DNA of 64,000 nucleotides from Rhizobiales bacterium GAS188 (GTDB lineage: Bacteria; Pseudomonadota; Alphaproteobacteria; Rhizobiales; Beijerinckiaceae). The stretch covers positions 310,001 through 374,000 of the forward strand of contig FNSS01000001.1 of NCBI GenBank assembly GCA_900104855.1. The letters run 5' to 3'. Below are positions 52,086-60,553 of the stretch, in pieces. The notes below the pieces were generated by a model. That model did no database searches and was not told the DNA's origin. It was given only the letters and a program-made list of their open reading frames with translations. The translations under genes were made by a program, and so were the position numbers. Every line of letters starts with the position of its first letter. Within the stretch, counting starts at the first letter, position 1.

Positions 52086-52763
52086 ATGGTTGCGAGGCTC
52101 GTCGTCCAGACATTCCTGTGGTTCGGCGCCATGGCGGTGCTGCTCTTCTCGGCCTCTGGGACCCTGAATTGGCCCGGCGCCTGGGCTTTCCTGGCGGAGA
52201 TGGTGGGCCTCAGCCTCGTGTCGGGGTTATCGCTGGCCCGGCACGACCCCGCACTCCTCGAGGAACGGCTCCGCCCCTTGGTGCAAAAAGATCAGATGGC
52301 GGCAGACAAGGTTCTGATGAGCCTGTTCCTTCTGCTCGTCATTCTCTGGCTCGTGTTCATGGGCCTCGATGCCGTCCGCTTCGCATGGTCGTCCGTTCCG
52401 CTCTTCCTGCAGGCGCTCGGCGCGCTGTGCCTCTTCATCTGCGTCGCTATCGGCTACCGGGTGATGCGCGAAAACAGCTTCGCCGCGCCGGTGGTCAAGA
52501 TCCAGACGGAACGTCGGCAGACGGTCATCACCACAGGCCCCTATCGTCATGTCCGCCATCCGATGTACGCCGGCGCCCTCTTCTTCTTCGTCGGCACGCC
52601 GCTGCTTCTCGGCTCGTGGTGGGGGCTTGCCTTCGCGCTGGCGCTCACCCTCCTGCTTTGCGTCCGCATCCCCATCGAGGAAAAGGCGCTCCGGGCCGGG
52701 CTGCAAGGCTATGACGATTACGCGGCTCGTGTCCGCTATCGGTTGATCCCGCTGATCTGGTAG
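52086..52763 (+). CDS. Isoprenylcysteine carboxyl methyltransferase (ICMT)-like membrane protein (225 aa)
   Basis: Several membrane helices and the C-terminal motif TTGPYRHVRHPMYAGALFFFVG, with EEKALRAGLQGYDDYAARVRYRLIP further on, which are typical of ICMT/PEMT-like methyltransferases. The RHPxY motif is the SAM-binding signature. ATG follows TATGGAAGGTGGATC. Lipid or isoprenoid methylation is likely; substrate unknown. Confidence 0.82.
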   Translation: MVARLVVQTFLWFGAMAVLLFSASGTLNWPGAWAFLAEMVGLSLVSGLSLARHDPALLEERLRPLVQKDQMAADKVLMSLFLLLVILWLVFMGLDAVRFAWSSVPLFLQALGALCLFICVAIGYRVMRENSFAAPVVKIQTERRQTVITTGPYRHVRHPMYAGALFFFVGTPLLLGSWWGLAFALALTLLLCVRIPIEEKALRAGLQGYDDYAARVRYRLIPLIW

Positions 52764-52793
52764 CGAGAAACCCGGAAGAGCTCGTGCCGATGC

Positions 52794-53990
52794 TCAAATT
52801 GGGGAGACCGGGCCGGAAATGACCCTTCTCTTCTCGTCGAATTTTGCGAGAGCGTCTTCGGGGACGCCCAAATTATTAGCGAGCAGGTGGCGCGGGGCCT
52901 TGGCGACCATGTCCGAGAGCGAGATTTCGCGATACGCGCCACTGTCGAGCACGCCGACGATCTCAGCATCTTCCGTTCCGATGCTCTGGATCGAATGCGC
53001 ACAGTTGCGGGGGATATAGGCACAATCCCCGGGAGTGAGCTCGGCCGCGGCCACGCGTTTATCAGTCGCGAACAGGATCACGCGCGTTCGTCCCTTCAGC
53101 ACGTAATGCCATTCGCTGGCGTCTGGATGCCAATGCGGTTCATACATCGCGCCGCGCTTCAGCTTGAGGACAATGCCCGTCAGCGTCGTCGACATCGGAA
53201 ATTCCTTTGCCGATGCAATGTACAGCGCACCGCCGGCTGTGCTCACCCTCGGCTTTTGCGCCATCAGCGGGTAGCGGTGAGTTCGCGCGTGATCGAATTC
53301 GCGTGCCGTGCGCGCCTGCGGCCCGTCCAGCTGCAGGACATCGCCCTGCATGATGTAAGTTTCTGCCTTCGGAATCCGATCGAAGGCTTCCGCTGAGACG
53401 CCGAAGGCTTGCGAGAGCAGCAGAGCGTCGTATCGGCTCATCCAGTCGCTCATCCCGAACGTGCCGTGCTCGGAGTAAAGCCCATCATCGAAGGCAAGGA
53501 TGGCGTGGCATGGGGTCGGGCCGAGCGTCTGGATCGCGTGACCGTGCCCCCTGGGGAAATACCAGAGATCGCCCGGCCCGAGATTGACCACCTCGGCCGT
53601 TGCTTCCGTATCGACGACCGTAACCTGGCAATGTCCATCGACGATGTAGGCCCACTCTGCCGAGTTATGCCAGTGCATCTCCCTGGACCCGCCCGCGTTG
53701 AGAAACAGATGCGCGCCGGCGATGTCGGTCGCGATCGGAAGTCCGCGGGTGGTGATCTCACGAGCCCAACCGCCCGACGTCGCCTTGATCACCCCTTTGT
53801 CGAGTGAGGCCGTGAATACGACCGGGTCGCCGGTGCGACGCGGGATCGTCCGCAGGAATTCGGCTGCGGGCGATACATCATATCCTGCTGCGTGCCCATC
53901 ACTGCTTGCAGCGAAGGACTGCGAGGCGGCAAGTGCGCCACCAGCCAACGCGATTGCTTCGAGGAAGACCCGACGATTTGTCTCGGTCAT
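52794..53990 (-). CDS. Oxalate decarboxylase-type bicupin, exported by Tat (398 aa)
   Basis: Two cupin domains with H106-x-H108-x3-E112 and H151 in the first and H286-x-H288-x4-E293 and H332 in the second, the Mn-binding sets of oxalate decarboxylases. The loop matching the OxdC lid (SENS in Bacillus, as I recall) reads S-E-H-G at residues 173-176, keeping the key Glu. The N-terminus NRRVFLEAIALAGGALAASQ is a twin-arginine signal. Possibly oxalate decarboxylase or oxidase acting in the periplasm. Confidence 0.85.
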   Translation of the reverse strand: MTETNRRVFLEAIALAGGALAASQSFAASSDGHAAGYDVSPAAEFLRTIPRRTGDPVVFTASLDKGVIKATSGGWAREITTRGLPIATDIAGAHLFLNAGGSREMHWHNSAEWAYIVDGHCQVTVVDTEATAEVVNLGPGDLWYFPRGHGHAIQTLGPTPCHAILAFDDGLYSEHGTFGMSDWMSRYDALLLSQAFGVSAEAFDRIPKAETYIMQGDVLQLDGPQARTAREFDHARTHRYPLMAQKPRVSTAGGALYIASAKEFPMSTTLTGIVLKLKRGAMYEPHWHPDASEWHYVLKGRTRVILFATDKRVAAAELTPGDCAYIPRNCAHSIQSIGTEDAEIVGVLDSGAYREISLSDMVAKAPRHLLANNLGVPEDALAKFDEKRRVISGPVSPI

Positions 53991-54510
53991 GATCCGCGCT
54001 CCATCGATTTGCCCATACTCCGGAACTTGGCGCGACGCAGATCTCAGAAAATTTTAAGCAAAGGTCACCTATCCGCGCCTCGCGCGAAATATTCGTTGCC
54101 CCCAAAAGTGCGAGATCAATACATCCCGCCCAATCGTTATTTGAGGCAGGTGCGTGCTAGTTTAACAATCTGCTTAGCACCAAGATTTCGCTCGTCTAAA
54201 AGCCACGAGCCGTCTGGAAGCTTAGCAGCATTGCTCGGATATACAAAGCTTGAAAGCACGGCCCGCAGCTTGCGATCCGCGCGTCATAGTGCCTGGAGTG
54301 GACCGGCGCTCGAGATGTTTATCAACGTGAAGCTTGCGGCTACCAGCTGTCGGCCGAGGCCTGCTTCTCGGCTTCAACGGCCGCGCCAACCCATAGGGGT
54401 TACCTCTAAATATTGTGACGTCTGTGCGCAAGCTGTCGCCACGCTGGCCAAGTGCGGATGTTAAGTCCGGTCCCGCACTGCCTTGGGCGAGAGAACAGGG
54501 AGGTTCAATT
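53991..54510. other. Gene-free interval of about 520 bp
   Basis: Open frames in this stretch are short and biased and no protein family can be read in them. It contains the divergent promoters of the bicupin and GYD genes, but no clear operator or RNA structure could be seen. Confidence 0.5.
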
Positions 54511-54846
54511 ATGCCAACCTTTATTACGCAAGGGCGTTTGACGCGCGAGTATGTAAAAGGTGGTCTGGCGAAGCCGGAGGACCGGCATGCTGCCATTTCC
54601 AAGCTATGTGAGCAGGCGGGAGGCAGGTTGCTCTCGCTTCACTTCACGCTCGGCCAATACGATTTCCTGCTTATCTCAGAGATGCCGGACGCCAAAGCTG
54701 CGGCCTTGATTGCGCTTACTGCCACCGGTGGCGGCGGCATCGAGGGTTCCGTCACCACTCAGGCCTTCACGACAGCCGAGACGAAAGACCTGTATGCGAG
54801 TGCAGGAAAGATCGTCGGATCCTACAAGCCTATGGGCGCGTCCTGA
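54511..54846 (+). CDS. GYD domain-containing protein (111 aa)
   Basis: A single small domain: PTFITQGRLTREYVKGGLAKPEDRH, then LLSLHFTLGQYDFLLISEMPD and later GSVTTQAFTTAETKDL, matching the GYD fold (named after Gly-Tyr-Asp, here GQYDF). ATG follows AGGGAGGTTCAATT. Small GYD proteins are ferredoxin-like dimers of unknown function. Followed by a palindromic repeat that may end its transcript. Confidence 0.82.
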   Translation: MPTFITQGRLTREYVKGGLAKPEDRHAAISKLCEQAGGRLLSLHFTLGQYDFLLISEMPDAKAAALIALTATGGGGIEGSVTTQAFTTAETKDLYASAGKIVGSYKPMGAS

Positions 54847-54917
54847 AAAAACACATTGCGTTCGATGGCGAGTGAGCGCTCGCCAGGTTGAACGTGCCCC
54901 GGGGCTCACCATTTCCG

Positions 54918-54949
54918 CGTCATGGCCGGGCGTCGGCCCGGCCATCCAC
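54918..54949. repeat. Rhizobiales-type palindromic unit
   Basis: ATGGCCGGGC (54922-54931) and GCCCGGCCAT (54936-54945) pair perfectly around GTCG, within the context CGTC..CCAC often seen in intergenic repeats of Bradyrhizobium-like genomes. It can act as a transcript-end structure after the GYD gene. Confidence 0.7.
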
Positions 54950-55158
54950 GACTGCCTCCAAACAGCGTGCCGTAGAGCCTAACCGAGATCCATAACGGCA
55001 GCCTCCGGGGACCCGCGCGGAAGTGCGTGCGCTCGCGAACCCGCCGCCAGCATGGCCTAATGGGCAATGTCCCGGCCGTGCATCTGAGCTATAGAGCACA
55101 ACCAATCGATCGCATTCGCCGCCATGCGCAGGCTGCGCGGCCAGGGAGCCCATTGAGC

Positions 55159-55626
55159 ATGAGCGTCGAGTCCGTCCGTGAATTCCTGGCCGAGAAGGCA
55201 CCCGACATCACCATCATCGAATTGGCGAACAGCACGGCGACCGTCATGCTGGCGGCCGAGGGCCATGGCGTCGAGCCTGCGCAGATCGCCAAGACCTTGT
55301 CGCTCAGGGTCGGGGAGCGCAACCTTCTGGTGGTCACGAGCGGCGATGCGCGGCTCGACAACAAGAAGGCCAAGGCCGCGTTCGGTGGCAAGGCGAGGAT
55401 GCTCAGCGCCGAGGAGGTCGTGGCCGTCACCGGGCATCCGGTCGGCGGGGTTTGTCCCTTCGGGCTGGCGACGCCGCTCAAGGTCTATTGCGACGTCTCG
55501 CTCAAGGGCTTCGACGAGGTGGTGCCGGCTGCCGGCTCGACCCATAGCGCGGTGCGCATCAACCCGCTGCGCATGGCCGAGCTCGTCGAGGCGGAATGGG
55601 TGGATATCTGCCAGGAGGTTGGGTGA
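55159..55626 (+). CDS. YbaK/EbsC-type aminoacyl-tRNA deacylase family protein (155 aa)
   Basis: YbaK/ProX fold: AEGHGVEPAQIAKTLSLRVG is the first conserved segment, ARLDNKKAKAAFGGKARML the second with the catalytic-lysine region, then GHPVGGVCPFGLATPLKVYCD and GSTHSAVRI. These proteins hydrolyse mischarged tRNA such as Cys-tRNAPro. The start ATG follows CCAGGGAGCCCATTGAGC. Monocistronic. Confidence 0.88.
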   Translation: MSVESVREFLAEKAPDITIIELANSTATVMLAAEGHGVEPAQIAKTLSLRVGERNLLVVTSGDARLDNKKAKAAFGGKARMLSAEEVVAVTGHPVGGVCPFGLATPLKVYCDVSLKGFDEVVPAAGSTHSAVRINPLRMAELVEAEWVDICQEVG

Positions 55627-55654
55627 AGGGCAGGGCCTGCTCGGTTGAGGGCGG

Positions 55655-57109
55655 TCATGGCCCTACGATCTGGCCGGGAGGCCCCGAGGGCGTGATGACC
55701 AAGGGAGCGCCGAGGCTGCTATCATTGCGGCCCACATTGCCTGCGTCGAGGTTAGCCCTTGCGGCGAGCGGCTTGGTCCTCGTCGCAGCTCGCGATTGAC
55801 CGGAAGCGATGATGGCGGGCGGCTTGGCGTGCGCCGTGACGGGCATGGCCGCAACCCGGTGCGGCGTCTTGTTTGTCGAGCGTGGCGCTGCCGGCTGAGG
55901 CGGATTGGGTAGCGGAACACTCGCCGTCGCAGCCGGCGTCAGCGGTACGGAAACGGCTGCAGCCGGGCTGGGCGTTGCTCCCGCCGCCGGCGCAGGGGCC
56001 AGAACGCCCGGCGGTGGTGCCGGAGCGGGCACGTCTGCCGAGGCGGAGCCGGATACGATACCGATGCCTGGCGTTGCAGGCGCCCGTGCGATCTCCCCGT
56101 CGCTGGGAGTCGCGATGAGCTCGGCCGGTTGGTCGGGCTTGCCCGAAACGGTTGTCGCGATGGCCGATTGCGATGCTGCCTGATCGTCACCCGCGGCTTG
56201 GGCGGGCGGCACCATGACCGCCGCATCTTCGGCCTTGAGCATGGGCGTCTCACCCGTCGAGGCCGCGCTGGCATCGGTACTTGGCGACGCAGGACTTGGC
56301 GACGCAGGACTCAGCGACGCAGCGACGCTTTCGGCCGGTTGCCCGGCGAGCCCGGCTGGTGAATTGGGTTTGTCCGGCGAGCCGGCGGCCCCGACGGCCA
56401 ATTGCGATGGTGTCTGATCGCCGCCCGCGACTGCGGCGGGCTGCGCTTTCACCAGCGTGTCGCCTGCGTCGGTTTTCAACCCCTCGTGGTCCGGGCCAGC
56501 GAGCATGACCGCCGTGCCGGTTGCGATCGCGACGAGGAGAAGTGGCGCCACGAGACTGCGCGCATAGCGCGACGCGAAGCTTGGTTCGGTCGAGGCGCGT
56601 CGCGCCGCACGCGGCACGATTGGTACATGCTCGACGCCGTCGAGTCGCGCGCTTGCGACAACCCCGGCACAGCGGGCAATAGCATCCTCGAGCTGGTCGC
56701 TCGGCGGCTCGGAATCCGGAGGCAATCCGTGTTGGCGCTCCGTGTGGACCGGCGGCGGATCGCTCAGGTCACGGGGCAGCTTGGCTCCCGACACGGAGGT
56801 TTCAAGATCAAACCGACCTGGATTCGCGTCGGGTTCTCCTGGCCGCAAATCGCCGAACGAGGCGTCACGGACGCTCGCTTGGACAGGGGCGGCCGGCGCG
56901 GACTGATCGCGACCGCGGCGCACGGCGCGTGCTTGCTTGTTCCGACCGACAATCACGGCGAGTTCCGCGAGCGCATCGTCGCTCGTCTTCGTCGACAAGG
57001 AGGGCGAGGGTGTGGAAGGATTGGAGGGCAAAAAAGAAGCCGCTTCGCGCAATTGGCGCTCGAGATCGTCAAGATCGATAGTTTGAACGAAAGTCTTCGG
57101 TGAGGTCAT
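55655..57109 (-). CDS. Hypothetical Pro/Ala-rich single-pass membrane protein (about 484 aa)
   Basis: No family recognised. The N-terminal 180 residues are charged (FVQTIDLDDLERQLREAASFL near the start) and probably cytoplasmic; one membrane segment SLVAPLLLVAIATGTAVMLAG lies about residue 186; the rest is a long Ala/Pro/Ser-rich periplasmic tail. I start at the ATG at 57109, preceded by GCGAGGGCCGGT; ATG 57139 and TTG 57184 extend it. Architecture resembles envelope-anchored scaffolds, but nothing specific can be assigned. Confidence 0.65.
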   Translation of the reverse strand: MTSPKTFVQTIDLDDLERQLREAASFLPSNPSTPSPSLSTKTSDDALAELAVIVGRNKQARAVRRGRDQSAPAAPVQASVRDASFGDLRPGEPDANPGRFDLETSVSGAKLPRDLSDPPPVHTERQHGLPPDSEPPSDQLEDAIARCAGVVASARLDGVEHVPIVPRAARRASTEPSFASRYARSLVAPLLLVAIATGTAVMLAGPDHEGLKTDAGDTLVKAQPAAVAGGDQTPSQLAVGAAGSPDKPNSPAGLAGQPAESVAASLSPASPSPASPSTDASAASTGETPMLKAEDAAVMVPPAQAAGDDQAASQSAIATTVSGKPDQPAELIATPSDGEIARAPATPGIGIVSGSASADVPAPAPPPGVLAPAPAAGATPSPAAAVSVPLTPAATASVPLPNPPQPAAPRSTNKTPHRVAAMPVTAHAKPPAIIASGQSRAATRTKPLAARANLDAGNVGRNDSSLGAPLVITPSGPPGQIVGP

Positions 57110-57339
57110 ACCGGCCCTCGCAAAGTCCCCCAGCGTCATAGCTTCAAGATTGAGTTTCCTAGAACGCCGCGAATGTGGCGCCAAGGTGATCCCCGGTCAA
57201 CCTTCCGCCAGGGTGGCTTTCTGCCGCGAGACTGCGTGATGGGCGTCGGAAGGCCCCGTCCGGGCGCTTTCCTTCCCGTTCTTGGCGAGTTCTAGGCGGG
57301 AGAGGGAAAAGCGGCGTGCGCCGAGCTACGATTATCGCT

Positions 57340-57429
57340 TAGTGCAGCGAATCCGAAAATCGCATCACCTTGGGGCAATGCAACCTTTGAGCAACGAACT
57401 TGGCGAATTTCGGATTCAAAGCTGCACTA
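57340..57429. repeat. Inverted repeat pair in intergenic region (first)
   Basis: TAGTGCAGC-GAATCCGAAA at 57340-57358 and its near-complement at 57408-57429 (one three-base insertion) bracket about 50 bp. Together with the following hairpin it fills most of the 57185-57518 gap; no gene was seen. Confidence 0.6.
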
Positions 57430-57450
57430 GCAAGTTGTTGTTTCTAGTGT

Positions 57451-57517
57451 GGTTTTGAATTTGAAGTTCCTAAATCGAGTATGCCATCCAGGGAATAGGA
57501 ACTTCAAAATTCACCAC
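57451..57517. repeat. Long imperfect hairpin in intergenic region (second)
   Basis: Left arm GTGGTTTTGAATTTGAAGTT pairs with right arm AACTTCAAAATTCACCAC with a small offset, around a 25-base loop. It lies right at the end of the exonuclease gene and may end both convergent or tandem transcripts, though no T-run is present. Confidence 0.6.
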
Positions 57518-57518
57518 A

Positions 57519-58397
57519 TTAGGCGCGCTTCTGCTCAGGGAGATCAAGACCGGCGCCGGGCTGCAAGTCCGATAGCCTGACGGTCCGCCACCCGGCCGCC
57601 GGCAGACCGGGTGCCCCGCGAGGCGGAAGGGCGCCCGAAGGTGGCGGGGGCACCTCCCGCAGGTTGGTCGGCGGAACAACCACATCCGCGGGCAGGTCGA
57701 AATGCTCCGTGACGTCGTTCAGCCGCAAATAAAGGCACAGAGTGAGCCAGGCGTCGCCGAAAGTGTCGCCGAGATGCGAAGGCCGCTCGATCTCGAGCTG
57801 GCGGCAGGCAGCGTCGAGCGAGGCTCCGCCGTTCAAATTCAGCTCGCGATAGGTCGCCATGGTGCAGGATGTCGTCATGAAGGGCAGTCTCCGGCCTGCA
57901 CGCGTCAGCTCGCGGCCGAGGAAGCCCATCTTCAAGGCGCAGTTATGCGCAACGACCCGATCGGCGGACGACAAGAAGCCGACGATGTCATCTGCGAACT
58001 CGCCGAACTCGCCTTGGTGCCTGAGCAGCCAGTCGTCATAACCATGCGCTGCCTCGGCGGCCGGATCGCATTTCCGGCCCGGATCGAAGATCAGATGCAG
58101 CGGCCGCACGCGCATCCGGTCGGAGCGCAATCCCGCCGTCTCGATCCTGACCGCCGCGACGCTGACCAGGCGATCCGTGGAATGCTGCCCCGTGGTCTCG
58201 ATATCGAGCGCGACGATGCTGGCAGGCAGCAAAGCACCGGAAGGCTGTGAAGCATCGGAAGGCTGGGGCTCGCTCGCCGCAACCCTGTCGGCAGGCGCGT
58301 TTGCGCTATCCGCGACGTCACCAGGCGCGCTCATCGCGACGCTCGTCTCGGCGCCGGTCTTGCGGCGATCGCGAAACCCGCGAAACCATCTCGACAT
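57519..58397 (-). CDS. DnaQ-like 3'-5' exonuclease fold protein with degenerate DEDDh site (292 aa)
   Basis: First motif intact: IVALDIETTG with D65-x-E67. The second motif HNCALKMGFLGREL has K156 where DnaQ-type enzymes have the metal-binding Asp (HNAxFDxxFL). The third, SHLGDTFGDAWLT, keeps D215 but lacks His five residues before. The 55-residue N-terminus is low-complexity and the C-terminus is proline-rich with PPTN..PPPP. It is thus likely catalytically impaired or altered. Downstream of a hairpin; function unknown. Confidence 0.8.
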   Translation of the reverse strand: MSRWFRGFRDRRKTGAETSVAMSAPGDVADSANAPADRVAASEPQPSDASQPSGALLPASIVALDIETTGQHSTDRLVSVAAVRIETAGLRSDRMRVRPLHLIFDPGRKCDPAAEAAHGYDDWLLRHQGEFGEFADDIVGFLSSADRVVAHNCALKMGFLGRELTRAGRRLPFMTTSCTMATYRELNLNGGASLDAACRQLEIERPSHLGDTFGDAWLTLCLYLRLNDVTEHFDLPADVVVPPTNLREVPPPPSGALPPRGAPGLPAAGWRTVRLSDLQPGAGLDLPEQKRA

Positions 58398-58541
58398 GGA
58401 CTGGATCGTGCCCCCTGGCCCTGCACCCCGGCGCGGGACGGCCGAGGCGAATCACTTACGCGGCAAGCGAAGTGATGTTTAAGAAATCCGAGCGCAGGTG
58501 CAAGAGCTGCCGGCGAAGAAATCCACCGCAGGACGCGTCTT

Positions 58542-59153
58542 TCACCGATCGGCCAGCGCCAGCTTGGCACCGAGCGCCACGAAGGCTCCGGCGAAACTGC
58601 GGCGCATCCAGGTCAATACGCGCGGATTCGAGATCACGCGGTCACGGATCGAAGCGGCGAACAGCCCATAGCCGACAAAGACCACGAAGGTCATCAGCAT
58701 GAAGGCGGCGCTTAGGCTGAGGATGCGCGAAAGCGGGTGCAACTCGTCCGCACTCACGAATTGCGGCAGGAATGCCAGGAAGAAGATCGACAGCTTCGGA
58801 TTGAGGATATTGATCAGGATGGCGGCCACGGTCACCTGGACAGTCGAACGGCTATCGACCTCCGTCTCCACCTTCAAGGTGCCGCGCTCGCGCAGCGTGT
58901 TCCAGGCCATATACAGAAGATAGGCGACGCCCAGCGCTTTGAAGGCCTGGAAGGCGAGCGCGCTGGTGTGCAGGAGCGCCGCCACTCCCAAGATCGCGGC
59001 CGCCATATGCGGGACGATGCCGATCGTGCAGCCGAACGCGGCAACGACGCTGGCGCGGGCTCCGCGCGAAAGGCCTGCCGCCAGGGTGTAGAGAACACCG
59101 GTGCCGGGCGAGACGATGACGATGAAAGACGTGACCAGGAATTCGATGCTCAC
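58542..59153 (-). CDS. LysE/RhtB-family amino-acid exporter (203 aa)
   Basis: Five or six membrane helices; FLVTSFIVIVSPGTGVLYTLAAGLSRGARASVVAAFG is the LysE/RhtB start, with SPGTG as the conserved motif. NPKLSIFFLAFLPQFV marks the middle helix. GTG start at 59153 follows GGAGCCTTGGCC. Exports an amino acid or homoserine lactone. Monocistronic, followed downstream by the exonuclease gene. Confidence 0.88.
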   Translation of the reverse strand: MSIEFLVTSFIVIVSPGTGVLYTLAAGLSRGARASVVAAFGCTIGIVPHMAAAILGVAALLHTSALAFQAFKALGVAYLLYMAWNTLRERGTLKVETEVDSRSTVQVTVAAILINILNPKLSIFFLAFLPQFVSADELHPLSRILSLSAAFMLMTFVVFVGYGLFAASIRDRVISNPRVLTWMRRSFAGAFVALGAKLALADR

Positions 59154-59239
59154 GGCCAAGGCTCCTAAGACGCGAAACGTGACGAGGCTGAACCGGTATC
59201 AAGGCCCGACCGCCGCGTCTTGAACGGAATTGCAGGCAC

Positions 59240-59439
59240 TCCCCTCTCCCGCGCTCTTCGCGCGGGAGAGGGTGGCGAGACGCAGTCGAGCCGGGTGAGG
59301 GTGGCTCGCGGCAACCGAGCTTCAGAAGCGATGCTTGTCTTCGCCGACGCGGATGAAGGATGGTCAGTACTTCATCGGCGTCCCTCATCCGCCTCGACTT
59401 CGTCTCGGCACCTTCTCCCGCGAAAGGGCGGGAGAAGGG
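59240..59439. repeat. Dispersed inverted-repeat element, family A copy 5 (long variant)
   Basis: CTCTCCCGCGCTCTTCGCGCGGGAGAG starts it and CTTCTCCCGCGAAAGGGCGGGAGAAG ends it, with the CCCTCATCCGCC link. It has an extra insertion of about 50 bp in the middle and fills the gap between the LysE gene and the aldo/keto reductase. Confidence 0.8.
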
Positions 59440-59531
59440 AGAGCGCGCCTCCTTCTCCCGGCCACCCCGATGTCCTAAGATCATGATGAAGCCCGAGCGG
59501 GCAAAGCAATCAACCTTGAGTGAGGACGACC

Positions 59532-60497
59532 ATGAATATGCGGCGGCTTGGACGATCGGAGATCATGGTCTCCCCGCTCTGCTTCGGCGGCAATGTGTTC
59601 GGCTGGACGGCGGACGAAGCGACCTCCTTCGCGCTGCTCGACGCCTTCGTAGGCGCGGGCTTCAACTTCATCGACACGGCGGATGTCTATTCCTCCTGGG
59701 TCCCGGGCCATAAGGGCGGAGAATCCGAGACTATCATCGGGCGCTGGCTCAAGGCGCGCGGCAACCGCGCCAAGGTGGTGATCGCCACGAAATTCGGATG
59801 GGAGATGGGGCCTGGCCAGAAAGGGCTGTCGAAGGCCTATATGCGCTCTGCCGTCGAGGCCTCGCTGAAGCGGCTGCAGACCGACTATATCGATCTCTAC
59901 CAATCGCATGTCGATGACGCCGACACGCCCCAGGCCGAGACGCTCGAAGGCTATGCCGAGCTGATCAAGGCCGGCAAGATTCGCGCCATCGGCGCCTCGA
60001 ATTTCACGGCGCAGCGCCTCGCGGACGCGCTCGCGGTCAGCGCCGAGAACGGGCTGCCGCGCTATGAGAGCCTGCAGCCGCTCTACAATCTCTACGACCG
60101 GGAAGTGTACGAGGCCGAGCTCGAGCCGCTCTGCCGCGCCAACGAGGTCGGCGTCATCAATTACTATTCGCTCGCCGCCGGGTTCCTCACCGGCAAATAT
60201 CGCCGCAAGGAGGATCTCGAGGGGCGACCGCGCGGCCAGCGCGTCGGCAAATATCTCGACGAGCGGGGCTTGCGCATCCTGGCGGCGCTGGACGCAGTGG
60301 CGGGCGATCTCGGCGCAACGCCGGCGCAAGTCGCAATCGCCTGGCTGATGGCGCGTCCCGGGATCACCGCCCCGATCGCCAGCGCCACGAGCCTTGCCCA
60401 GTTCGCGGATTTCGAACCGGCCGCACGGCTCAGGCTCGATGCCGCCGCGCTCTCGCGTCTTGATGCCGGAAGCGGCTGGGCCAAGGAAGCGGCGTAG
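59532..60497 (+). CDS. Aldo/keto reductase (321 aa)
   Basis: TIM-barrel reductase with catalytic residues in NFIDTADVYSSW (Asp, Tyr), VVIATKFGWEMG (Lys) and DLYQSHVDD (His). PITCOFACTOR region APIASATSLAQFADF lies at the C-terminus. ATG at 59532 follows GAGTGAGGACGACC. Co-directional with the epimerase gene, convergent with the SDR/GMC pair, so it belongs to a sugar/polyol oxidation set. Confidence 0.88.
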   Translation: MNMRRLGRSEIMVSPLCFGGNVFGWTADEATSFALLDAFVGAGFNFIDTADVYSSWVPGHKGGESETIIGRWLKARGNRAKVVIATKFGWEMGPGQKGLSKAYMRSAVEASLKRLQTDYIDLYQSHVDDADTPQAETLEGYAELIKAGKIRAIGASNFTAQRLADALAVSAENGLPRYESLQPLYNLYDREVYEAELEPLCRANEVGVINYYSLAAGFLTGKYRRKEDLEGRPRGQRVGKYLDERGLRILAALDAVAGDLGATPAQVAIAWLMARPGITAPIASATSLAQFADFEPAARLRLDAAALSRLDAGSGWAKEAA

Positions 60498-60553
60498 GAG
60501 GCTTTTCCTCGCGCAGCCGTCCTCGACATAATTACATAGTCGGCAAATCAAAT

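Noticed and set aside
53892-54464. Open frame of 190 codons before the GYD gene
   Set aside because: Biased composition, overlaps the divergent bicupin start, no ribosome site or family.
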